Assembly: GCA_013298375.1 (NCBI GenBank)
Contig: JAAFHM010000079.1
Location: 1 to 13,463 of the forward strand
DNA length: 13,463 nucleotides
Direction of reading: 5' to 3'
Source of the DNA: Ignavibacteria bacterium
GTDB lineage: Bacteria; Bacteroidota; Ignavibacteria; Kapaibacteriales; UBA4661
The notes below the pieces were generated by a model that was given only the letters and a program-made list of their open reading frames with translations, was not told where the DNA came from and ran no database searches. Below are positions 7,679 through 13,463 of the stretch, piece by piece. How positions within the stretch are numbered: position 1 is the stretch's first letter; each line of letters begins with the position of its first letter. The translations under genes and the position numbers were made by a program.

Positions 7679-7711
7679 TTTGGATAAGTCCAACCGAAAT
7701 CCGTAAATTTG
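7679..7711 (+). promoter_or_regulatory. Candidate promoter for the epimerase-phosphatidyltransferase-permease operon
   Basis: TTTG at 7679-7682, a 21-bp gap, and a perfect TAAATTTG at 7704-7711, the Bacteroidota -33/-7 arrangement. The start codon at 7757 lies 46 bp further on, which fits a short leader. This is the best-placed promoter match in the window. Confidence 0.5.
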
Positions 7712-7756
7712 AAAAAATATATTCCCTCCACCTTCATAAAAGATGAACTACACGCT

Positions 7757-8680
7757 ATGAATATTGCAGTAACAGGCGGAGCGGGCTTTATCGGCTCGCA
7801 TATCGTTGACCATTATATCGAAGTTGGACATAATGTTGTTATTATTGACGACATGAGTTCTGGCGTAAAAGCAAATATCAACCCGAAAGCAACATTTCAT
7901 AAAATAGGGATTGGCGACAAAAAAATTGCTCAGTTGCTCAAGGATGAAAAAATTGAAGTGCTGAACCACCACGCAGCGCAAATTAGTGTTCGCGTCTCGG
8001 TTGATGACCCCAAATTAGACGCGCAAGTCAATATCGTTGATGCGCTGAATCTTTACGAAGCAGCACGCACAGCTGCGGTACGCCGCATTATTTTCGCATC
8101 AAGTGGCGGCGCAATTTATGGCGAACAGGATTATTTTCCTGCTGACGAAAAGCACTCCAAACGCCCGCTTTCTCCCTACGGTGTGGCGAAACTTGCCAAT
8201 GAAAAATATCTCGGCTACTACAAAAGTGTTCACGGCATCGAAAATGTGATTTATCGCTACACCAACGTCTATGGTCCGCGCCAAAACCCGCATGGCGAGG
8301 CGGGGGTCGTGGCAATTTTCACGACCAAAATGCTGAAAGGCGAACAACCTGTCATCAACGGCGACGGAACACAAACCCGTGATTATCTCTACGTGAACGA
8401 CCTTGCCCGTGCGAATGTACTGGCATTAAGCGAAAATGCACGAGGTATTTACAATGTTGGTACTGGCATGGAATACAGCGTCAACACGCTCTATCAACTT
8501 CTCCAAATGAAAATCGGTAAACCCTTCAAACGTGTCCATGCGCCAGCAAAAGCGGGCGAGCAAAAGCGCAGTGTTTGCACGCCCTCGAAGATGAAAAATC
8601 TTCTTCAGTGGCAACCCGAAGTTTCCTTTGAAGAAGGGCTTTCGCGCACAGTGGATTGGTTCAAAGCGAATAGCAAATAA
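7757..8680 (+). CDS. NAD-dependent epimerase/dehydratase (UDP-glucose 4-epimerase-like)
   Basis: 307 residues, typical of short GalE-type extended SDR enzymes. The ATG at 7757 puts the Rossmann motif at the N-terminus (MNIAVTGGAGFIGSH; GxxGxxG at 7-13). An in-frame TTG at 7709 would add 16 unneeded residues and overlap the promoter box. The acidic end of strand 2 is IIDDMSSG (29-36), which favours NAD over NADP. The catalytic set is Ser115/Ser116 in FASSGGAIYG, then Tyr141 and Lys145 in SPYGVAKLANE. Substrate-site signatures RYTNVYGPRQNP and NGDGTQTRDYLYVND are clear. Known relatives epimerise C4 of UDP-glucose, UDP-GlcNAc or UDP-glucuronate in the cytoplasm for LPS or exopolysaccharide. The substrate cannot be told from sequence by eye. 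It is probably first in an operon with the next two genes. Confidence 0.9.
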   Translation: MNIAVTGGAGFIGSHIVDHYIEVGHNVVIIDDMSSGVKANINPKATFHKIGIGDKKIAQLLKDEKIEVLNHHAAQISVRVSVDDPKLDAQVNIVDALNLYEAARTAAVRRIIFASSGGAIYGEQDYFPADEKHSKRPLSPYGVAKLANEKYLGYYKSVHGIENVIYRYTNVYGPRQNPHGEAGVVAIFTTKMLKGEQPVINGDGTQTRDYLYVNDLARANVLALSENARGIYNVGTGMEYSVNTLYQLLQMKIGKPFKRVHAPAKAGEQKRSVCTPSKMKNLLQWQPEVSFEEGLSRTVDWFKANSK

Positions 8681-8737
8681 ACGATTCTGTGATGGCATTG
8701 CACGTCAGCAACATTGTCTTATCCACTCATCCACTCT

Positions 8738-9292
8738 ATGTCCACATCCAGCGCACACAAAACATCCGATAAAATCTGGACGTATTCCAATGGCGTGAGT
8801 TTTCTCCGTGCATTGCTGACGATTCCCTCCGCCGTCCTGCTATGGCAAGGACACAACTATATCGCATATTCTATCGGCGTTTTGGCGTATATCACCGATT
8901 TGCTGGATGGCTGGCTTGCCCGCAAACTGAATGAAGTCAGCGAAGCGGGAAAAGTGATTGACCCGCTTGCCGATAAAATCTATGTTGCCGTGATAACCTC
9001 TATGCTCGTCGTGCAGGGGAAATTAGCGCTATGGTTTGTGGCACTTGTGCTTGCGCGGGATTTGGTGATTATGCTTGCGGGAATTTATCTTGCGAAGCGT
9101 ACAGGCTTTGTTCTTCCATCGAATATGCCGGGCAAAATCGCCGTTTTTTGTATGATTGTGATGATGTCTTGCCTTGTACTGGATGCGCCCGCATGGGCTT
9201 CGCAAGCCAGTATGGGTGCGGCATTAATAATGCTTCTGGTTTCATCGGTTCTTTACGTCATTCGCTTTGTAAAAATTGTGAAACAACGCTAA
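8738..9292 (+). CDS. CDP-alcohol phosphatidyltransferase family protein (PgsA-like)
   Basis: 184 residues, the normal size for this integral membrane family. The full signature D-x2-D-G-x2-A-R-x8-G-x3-D-x3-D is present: Asp54, Asp57, Gly58, Ala61, Arg62, Gly71, Asp75 and Asp79, in DLLDGWLAR and GKVIDPLADK. These Asp residues bind the metal and CDP-diacylglycerol. The N-terminal NGVSFLRALLTIP resembles phosphatidylglycerophosphate synthase, so glycerol-3-phosphate is the likely acceptor, but cardiolipin synthase or another head-group transferase is possible. About six membrane helices are visible. I chose the ATG at 8738 over an in-frame TTG at 8714; neither has a Shine-Dalgarno. It lies 57 bp after the epimerase and 3 bp before the permease, so co-transcription is likely. 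Confidence 0.88.
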   Translation: MSTSSAHKTSDKIWTYSNGVSFLRALLTIPSAVLLWQGHNYIAYSIGVLAYITDLLDGWLARKLNEVSEAGKVIDPLADKIYVAVITSMLVVQGKLALWFVALVLARDLVIMLAGIYLAKRTGFVLPSNMPGKIAVFCMIVMMSCLVLDAPAWASQASMGAALIMLLVSSVLYVIRFVKIVKQR

Positions 9293-9295
9293 ACC

Positions 9296-10630
9296 ATGAA
9301 CGATACCATGAAAAATCCAACCGTAACAATGAGTAACAAAGCCGCCCTCGCGCGGCTTTCGCTCTTTATTGCCCGTCGGTACTTGCTCTCAAAGCACTCG
9401 CTCAATTTTATTTCCGTTATTACCGCCATTTCGATTGGTGGGATTACGCTTGGCGTGGCGGCGCTTGTGATTGTGATGTCGCTTTTCAACGGCTTCCAGG
9501 CGCTCATTGACCGTTTTCTGATTGGCTTCGATCCTCACATTCGTATCAGCAAAATCGCCACTGTGCTGGCGGCAATTTCTACTGCTCCCGAACAGTGGCT
9601 CACCCTCAATGACTCGCTCCAAACCCAGATTCAAAGAGCTTTACAGCCGCTTGGCGCATCCCATCTTGCTCCCATTGCCAGTGGCAAAATGGTCTGCATC
9701 AATGGGCGCTCTATGAAGCCGTTTCAGCTTATTGGTATTGATGCGGATAAGGCAGATATTGTCTCCGGGATTCGGAAAACACTGGTTGTGGGGGAGTTTC
9801 GACTGGAAGGTACGCCGCAATGCGTCTCGCTTGTGATGGGTGCTTCGTTAGCAGATAATTTGCGGCTTGTTGTTGGCGACACCGTACAACTGCTTGCGCC
9901 CGCCGCCATCGAAACCGCCATTACACAAGGCTTACCACCGAAAAGTGTGCGGGCTGTCATTGTCGGCGTATTTCAGTCGAACACCAAAGAATACGACGCA
10001 ACGCAAGCATACACGGCGCTCCCATCCGCTCGACGCTTACTCAAAATCCCCGACAATGCCGCACAAACACTGGACATTCGCCTTGACAATGCAAATCAAA
10101 GCAATCAAGCGCAGATGCTCTTGCAACGCGCCCTCCCGCCCGCATACCGCGTTGAAACGTGGTTCGACCTGCACCGCGAACTCTACAACGTGATGCGATT
10201 TGAGCGTTTGGCGGCATTTTGTGTGCTGTTTATCATCGTTCTCGTTGCAGTGTTCAATATTTTTGCCTCGCTTTCGATGGCAGTTGCTGAAAAGCGAGCA
10301 GAAATCGGAATGCTGAAAGCCATGGGCGCACCGTCGGGGCTGATAATCTCCATATTTTTTAGCCACAGTCTGCTTGTGGGAGTTGTCGGAACGGCTCTGG
10401 GAGCGGCTTTGGGCGTTGGTGTATGCTGGGGGCAGATGAATTTTGGCTGGATAACACTCGACACGTCGCGGTATGTGATTCCCATTTTGCCGCTTATTGT
10501 CGAATGGCAGGATGTGTGCGGTGTTTGTGCAATTGCGCTTGTGTTTGCGCTGCTTTCAGGGCTTGCTCCGGCACGTCAAGCAGGAAAGATCCGTTCAGCA
10601 ACGGCGCTTTTACGAAAAGAGCGGGTGTGA
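9296..10630 (+). CDS. LolC/LolE-type lipoprotein-releasing ABC permease (FtsX-like)
   Basis: 444 residues, close to LolC/LolE (~400-415) plus a slightly long N-terminus. Topology fits the MacB/FtsX fold: helix 1 at ~39-62 (ISVITAISIGGITLGVAA), a large periplasmic domain (~65-300), then three helices at ~304-328, 350-380 and 404-424. EKRAEIGMLKAMGA (332-345) is the conserved cytoplasmic coupling segment, and APARQAGKI near the C-terminus is also typical. Known partners are the ATPase LolD and the chaperone LolA, which extract lipoproteins from the inner membrane for the outer membrane. No ATPase gene lies next to it here. The start at 9296 is 3 bp after the upstream stop; ATGs at 9308 and 9329 are alternatives, the last giving a shorter N-tail. 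A different FtsX-type exporter cannot be excluded. Confidence 0.88.
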   Translation: MNDTMKNPTVTMSNKAALARLSLFIARRYLLSKHSLNFISVITAISIGGITLGVAALVIVMSLFNGFQALIDRFLIGFDPHIRISKIATVLAAISTAPEQWLTLNDSLQTQIQRALQPLGASHLAPIASGKMVCINGRSMKPFQLIGIDADKADIVSGIRKTLVVGEFRLEGTPQCVSLVMGASLADNLRLVVGDTVQLLAPAAIETAITQGLPPKSVRAVIVGVFQSNTKEYDATQAYTALPSARRLLKIPDNAAQTLDIRLDNANQSNQAQMLLQRALPPAYRVETWFDLHRELYNVMRFERLAAFCVLFIIVLVAVFNIFASLSMAVAEKRAEIGMLKAMGAPSGLIISIFFSHSLLVGVVGTALGAALGVGVCWGQMNFGWITLDTSRYVIPILPLIVEWQDVCGVCAIALVFALLSGLAPARQAGKIRSATALLRKERV

Positions 10631-10723
10631 GAGATGCTACATTGGGCTGCCGTAGGGCGACGGGGACAACAATAAAGTATGGCGCATGATATTTTCTTTC
10701 TCGTTTTCATTCTCTTTCCTTCG

Positions 10724-10750
10724 TTGGGCGAAAAAAATTTCCTATTTTTG
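10724..10750 (+). promoter_or_regulatory. Candidate sucD promoter
   Basis: TTG at 10724-10726 and a perfect TATTTTTG at 10743-10750, with a 16-bp gap that is shorter than the usual 19-21. The ATG is ~105 bp downstream. A TATAAT at 10833-10838 is also present but only ~18 bp from the start codon. The 225-bp spacer 10631-10855 otherwise shows no gene or strong hairpin. Confidence 0.4.
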
Positions 10751-10855
10751 CAAGTCTGTATCAATAACGGCAGTTTACCGCATTTGTCGCAAAACCGCCC
10801 TCCGTCACAACAACGAAATAATTCTCTATTCCTATAATTTTCAAATTTTTGCGCT

Positions 10856-12043
10856 ATGAGCGTTTTGGTCAATAAAAATACAAAAGTCCTTGTGCAAGGC
10901 ATCACGGGCAATGAAGGCACATTCCATGCTTCTCAAATGCTTGCTTACGGCACGAATGTTGTCGGCGGAGTCACGCCTGGTAAAGGCGGCACGACATATT
11001 CCGGCAAAGGCGAAGACACGTTCAACCGTGCCGTTCCGGTCTTTAACACGGTCAAAGATGCGGTGACAGCGACCAAGGCGGACACGTCCATCATTTTTGT
11101 TCCGGCATCCTTGGCGGGCGAAGCGATTTTGGAAGCGATTGAAGCGGGTATCGGTCTAATTATCTGCATCACCGAAGGTATTCCAGTGCGCGATATGACG
11201 GTCGTCCATGCAGCGCTGAAAAACTCGCAATCACGCCTTATCGGACCGAACTGCCCGGGCATTATCACGCCAGGAGAATGTAAAATTGGTATCATGCCGG
11301 GCTTTATTTTCACGCCTTCCGCGTTTACTCCCGCAGGAAATGGTGGTGGCGTTGGTTTGGTATCACGCTCCGGCACACTGACCTACGAGGCAGTCAAGCA
11401 AATGAGCGATCTCGGAATTCCGCAATCTACCGCTATCGGTATTGGCGGCGACCCGATTATCGGCACACGCTTTATTGATGCTATCAAACTCTTCAACGAA
11501 GACCCCAAAACCAACGCAATCGTGATGATTGGCGAAATCGGTGGTTCGGCAGAAGAAGAAGCGGCAGAATATATCAAAAAATATGTGAAAAAGCCCGTTG
11601 TTGGCTTTATTGCTGGGCAGACAGCGCCTCCGGGACGGCGCATGGGACACGCTGGAGCAATTATCTCTGGCGGCAAAGGCACGGCAAAAGAGAAAATGGC
11701 AGCAATGAAAAAAGCAGGTATTCACGTCGTTGAATCGCCCGCAACCATCGGCATTACCGTTGCAAAAGCGCTTGGCATCGAAGTGAAATCCGTTGCACCA
11801 AAAGCTGCCGCGGCACCGAAAGCGGCTGCACCAAAGGCTGCTGCGAAACCAGCCGCAAAAGCCCCAGCAGCAAAAGCTGCTCCCAAAGCCACACCGAAAG
11901 CTGCTCCGGCAGCGAAGGCAGAGGCTCCAAAGCCTGTTGCCGCGAAAGCAGCGCCAGCACCAGCAAAAACCGCCGCTCCCGTTGTAAAAGCAACCGCGAA
12001 GCCAGCCGCGAAAGCAACCGCAAAGCCCGCAGCAAAAAAATAA
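10856..12043 (+). CDS. sucD: Succinyl-CoA synthetase alpha subunit with Ala/Lys/Pro-rich C-terminal extension
   Basis: The alpha subunit of ADP/GDP-forming succinate-CoA ligase interconverts succinyl-CoA and succinate with substrate-level phosphorylation (or runs in the reductive TCA direction). The CoA-binding domain shows TGNEGTFHASQ (18-27) and GGVTPGKGG (37-45). The ligase domain has GPNCPGIITPGECKIGIMPG (130-149), SRSGTLTYEA (170-179) and the phospho-histidine loop GRRMGHAGAI with His265. A short Gly-rich insert (about 158-165) precedes the SRSGTLTYEA segment. The canonical enzyme ends near residue 313 (family ~290). The remaining 82 residues (314-395) are 41 Ala, 18 Lys, 15 Pro, 4 Thr, 3 Val and 1 Glu, a disordered, highly basic tail. 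sucC is not adjacent. The gene has its own candidate promoter and a strong terminator, so it is probably transcribed alone. Confidence 0.95.
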   Translation: MSVLVNKNTKVLVQGITGNEGTFHASQMLAYGTNVVGGVTPGKGGTTYSGKGEDTFNRAVPVFNTVKDAVTATKADTSIIFVPASLAGEAILEAIEAGIGLIICITEGIPVRDMTVVHAALKNSQSRLIGPNCPGIITPGECKIGIMPGFIFTPSAFTPAGNGGGVGLVSRSGTLTYEAVKQMSDLGIPQSTAIGIGGDPIIGTRFIDAIKLFNEDPKTNAIVMIGEIGGSAEEEAAEYIKKYVKKPVVGFIAGQTAPPGRRMGHAGAIISGGKGTAKEKMAAMKKAGIHVVESPATIGITVAKALGIEVKSVAPKAAAAPKAAAPKAAAKPAAKAPAAKAAPKATPKAAPAAKAEAPKPVAAKAAPAPAKTAAPVVKATAKPAAKATAKPAAKK

Positions 12044-12064
12044 TACGCTCAAATGTCCAGAAAT

Positions 12065-12103
12065 TTCGCCGCAAAGTATCGTATTTTGCGGCGAAGTTTT
12101 TTT
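12065..12103 (+). terminator. Intrinsic terminator after sucD
   Basis: An 11-bp perfect stem (TTCGCCGCAAA at 12065-12075 with TTTGCGGCGAA at 12085-12095), a 9-nt loop, and a run of seven T at 12097-12103. It begins 22 bp after the sucD stop. This is a textbook Rho-independent terminator and separates sucD from ndk. Confidence 0.88.
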
Positions 12104-12138
12104 GGTATTTTCCCATTTTTCATTTTTTTCATTTCATC

Positions 12139-12564
12139 ATGGAACGTACACTAGCTATTTGTAAACCCGATGCCGTTCGGAAAAATGTCGTCGGCGAAAT
12201 CGTCGCAATGATTACGCAAGCGGGTTTCAAAGTACTCGGTTTGAAAATGATTCGCCTTTCCAAAGAGCAGTCCGGCGCATTTTACGCCGTCCACAAAGAA
12301 CGCCCATTTTACGGCGAACTCGTCGATTTTATGTGCAGTGGTCCGGTGGTTGTCATTGCATTAGAAAAAGATAATGCCGTTGTTGATTACCGCACACTTA
12401 TCGGCGCTACCGACCCGGCAGAAGCCGCAGAAGGCACTATCCGCAAGCGTTTTGCATCATCCAAAGGCGAAAATGCGGCACACGGCTCGGATTCTGTTGA
12501 AAATGGTCGCCAAGAAGTCGCATTCTTTTTTAGCGAAGCGGAAATCGCGGCAAATGCTCGGTAA
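12139..12564 (+). CDS. ndk: Nucleoside diphosphate kinase
   Basis: 141 residues, the standard length. It transfers the gamma phosphate of ATP to nucleoside diphosphates in the cytoplasm through a phospho-histidine. The active-site loop NAAHGSDS carries His115. Other fixed elements are MERTLAICKPDAVRK with Lys9, HKERPFYGELVDFMCSGPVV (52-71) and RTLIGATDPAEAAEGTIRKRF with the nucleotide-binding Arg and Thr residues. No residue expected for catalysis is missing. The ATG follows a pyrimidine-rich stretch (TTTCATTTCATCATG) without a Shine-Dalgarno. A terminator stands just upstream, so ndk needs its own promoter in the ~35 bp between, but I cannot identify one with confidence. Confidence 0.97.
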   Translation: MERTLAICKPDAVRKNVVGEIVAMITQAGFKVLGLKMIRLSKEQSGAFYAVHKERPFYGELVDFMCSGPVVVIALEKDNAVVDYRTLIGATDPAEAAEGTIRKRFASSKGENAAHGSDSVENGRQEVAFFFSEAEIAANAR

Positions 12565-12577
12565 AAGTGCAATCTCA

Positions 12578-12626
12578 AGCAAGAACGTACAAGGACCGAG
12601 ACCCTCGTGTCCTTGTGCGACTTGCT
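12578..12626. other. Elaborate imperfect hairpin downstream of ndk
   Basis: Three stacked stems: AGCAAG (12578-12583) with CTTGCT (12621-12626); ACAAGGAC (12589-12596) with GTCCTTGT (12609-12616); and CGAG (12597-12600) with CTCG (12604-12607), closing on a 3-nt loop. There is a 5x4 internal loop and a one-base bulge (12608). That makes 18 base pairs in 49 nt, starting 13 bp after the ndk stop. No T-run follows on either strand, so it is not a standard intrinsic terminator. Confidence 0.6.
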
Positions 12627-12687
12627 GGGAAGGATAACAGCACCCTATTCAACGGTATCGCGTATCAAAAAAAAAACAGCAACAACG

Positions 12688-13463
12688 ATGATACAATCAT
12701 TCCATCTGAAAAATTTCATGGCGCATAAGGATTTCCATGTCAAGGAGTGTGCGCTGATAAATATTATCGTTGGAAATAATGATACAGGGAAAACAGGGCT
12801 GTTAAAATTACTCTATGCCACGACGAAGACACTTGATATTTACAGCCGTGTACAGCACGATGGTGGGGAGGGCAATCTAAAAAAAATGCTTGCCGAAAAA
12901 CTGATCGATGTCTATCAACCCGGTAAAAAGGGACTTGGAGATCTTGTCAACAAGATGACAAAAGAAAAACTTTATGTTGACGTGGAGTTTCGTCATAAAG
13001 CCCTCAACTACCAAGACCGTCTGCATTTTTCCTTTGGCGATTCGACGACGAACACCATTGTTGATGGGCAAGAACGTATCGGCGCTATATCAGAAAATTT
13101 TCGATGCTTATTTATTCCAGCAAAAGAAGTCCTCACTGCTCTGAAAGCGATACGTGCGACGCGAGACAACCTGCTTATACGAGGCTTTGACGATACTTAT
13201 TTAGATTTAATTAAAGCCCTTTCTCTACCGACCATTTCTGGCAAGGTCAAATCGGAATTGTTGCAATTCAACCAGCGACTGGAAGATGTCCTTGACGGCA
13301 ATATAGAGCAGAATGCGGACAATGATTTTATTTTTAAGCGTGGTAGTACCGAGTTTTCGATGTCCTTAACGGCGGAGGGTATCAAAAAAATTGGTATTTT
13401 TACAACACTCATTCGCAATAGACAGTTGAATGCCTCATCGGTGTTGTTTTTGGATGAGCCCGA
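12688..13463 (+). CDS. AAA/ABC-like ATPase (OLD/AAA_21-type), 5' part, cut by window edge
   Basis: 258 codons are visible and the frame is still open at the right edge. The N-terminus MIQSFHLKNFMAHKDFHV is the beta-strand pair that precedes the P-loop in SMC/RecF/OLD-like ATPases. Walker A is GNNDTGKT (29-36) with Lys35. FIPAKEVLTAL is characteristic of the AAA_15/AAA_21 group. An ABC-signature-like stretch reads SLTAEGIKKIG, and Walker B is VLFLDEP (252-258), ending at the window edge with Asp256 and Glu257. Such ATPases often work with a nuclease, either as a C-terminal TOPRIM domain (OLD) or as a separate downstream gene, in phage defence or DNA repair. The part that would decide this is outside the window. 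The start codon has no Shine-Dalgarno and follows an A-rich tract at ~12667-12676. Confidence 0.85.
   Translation, partial: MIQSFHLKNFMAHKDFHVKECALINIIVGNNDTGKTGLLKLLYATTKTLDIYSRVQHDGGEGNLKKMLAEKLIDVYQPGKKGLGDLVNKMTKEKLYVDVEFRHKALNYQDRLHFSFGDSTTNTIVDGQERIGAISENFRCLFIPAKEVLTALKAIRATRDNLLIRGFDDTYLDLIKALSLPTISGKVKSELLQFNQRLEDVLDGNIEQNADNDFIFKRGSTEFSMSLTAEGIKKIGIFTTLIRNRQLNASSVLFLDEP

Larger units (their letters stand above)
7487..7756. other. 270-bp spacer between nuoN and the epimerase gene
   Basis: Holds the two small hairpins (7502-7555) near the nuoN end and a promoter-like pair (7679-7711) near the epimerase end. The middle (about 7560-7675) shows no ORF with protein-like composition on either strand, no repeat, and no RNA gene that I recognise. 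Confidence 0.5.

Noticed and set aside
10631..10855. Riboswitch or leader peptide before sucD
   Set aside because: No extended stem structure or short ORF with start signals could be made out; only promoter-like boxes are visible.
11363..12052. A long minus-strand open frame (~229 codons) opposite sucD
   Set aside because: The product is an implausible Cys/Phe/Gly/Arg-rich string produced by the complement of the Ala/Lys/Pro tail codons; the sucD frame is clearly the real one.
1..13463. CRISPR arrays, tRNA/rRNA genes, insertion sequences and attachment sites
   Set aside because: I looked on both strands for regularly spaced repeats, cloverleaf ends, transposase motifs and terminal inverted repeats with target duplications, and found none.

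Overview
The window looks like a chromosomal segment from a Gram-negative bacterium of the Bacteroidota/Chlorobiota (FCB) group. The pointers are a secreted protein with a type IX secretion (Por) sorting tail, a heptosyltransferase and a LolC/E-type lipoprotein exporter (outer membrane), TAnnTTTG-type promoter boxes, and start codons that mostly lack Shine-Dalgarno sequences. An early-branching lineage such as Kapabacteria or Ignavibacteria is a guess; the sequence alone does not settle it.

Layout. 1-1397: C-terminal part of an Aas-like fusion (end of a PlsC-type acyltransferase domain plus an acyl-adenylating domain). Its adenylation motifs are degenerate and the C-terminal subdomain is missing. 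1534-2823: exported Asp-box repeat protein with a T9SS tail. 2830-3933 (minus strand): family 9 glycosyltransferase, convergent with it, 6 bp between stop codons. 3934-4426: spacer with a doubtful 45-codon ORF and candidate promoters. 4427-7486: nuoM and nuoN, two proton-pumping subunits of complex I, without other nuo genes beside them. 7487-7756: spacer with two small hairpins and a good promoter match. 7757-10630: probable operon of a GalE-like sugar-nucleotide epimerase, a CDP-alcohol phosphatidyltransferase and a LolC/E permease. 10856-12043: sucD with an 82-residue Ala/Lys/Pro tail, followed by a clear intrinsic terminator. 12139-12564: ndk, followed by an elaborate hairpin. 12688 to the right edge: 5' part of an AAA/ABC-like ATPase with Walker A and Walker B motifs.

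Most of the window is housekeeping: envelope biogenesis (acyl-phospholipid handling, LPS sugars, phospholipid head groups, lipoprotein export), respiration (NuoM/N) and central metabolism (SucD, Ndk). The most unusual items are the sucD tail, the apparently inactive adenylation domain, the compositional mosaic of the T9SS protein, and the truncated ATPase at the right edge, which may open an accessory or defence locus. I do not see a complete undescribed system inside the window; if there is one, the right edge is the place to look.
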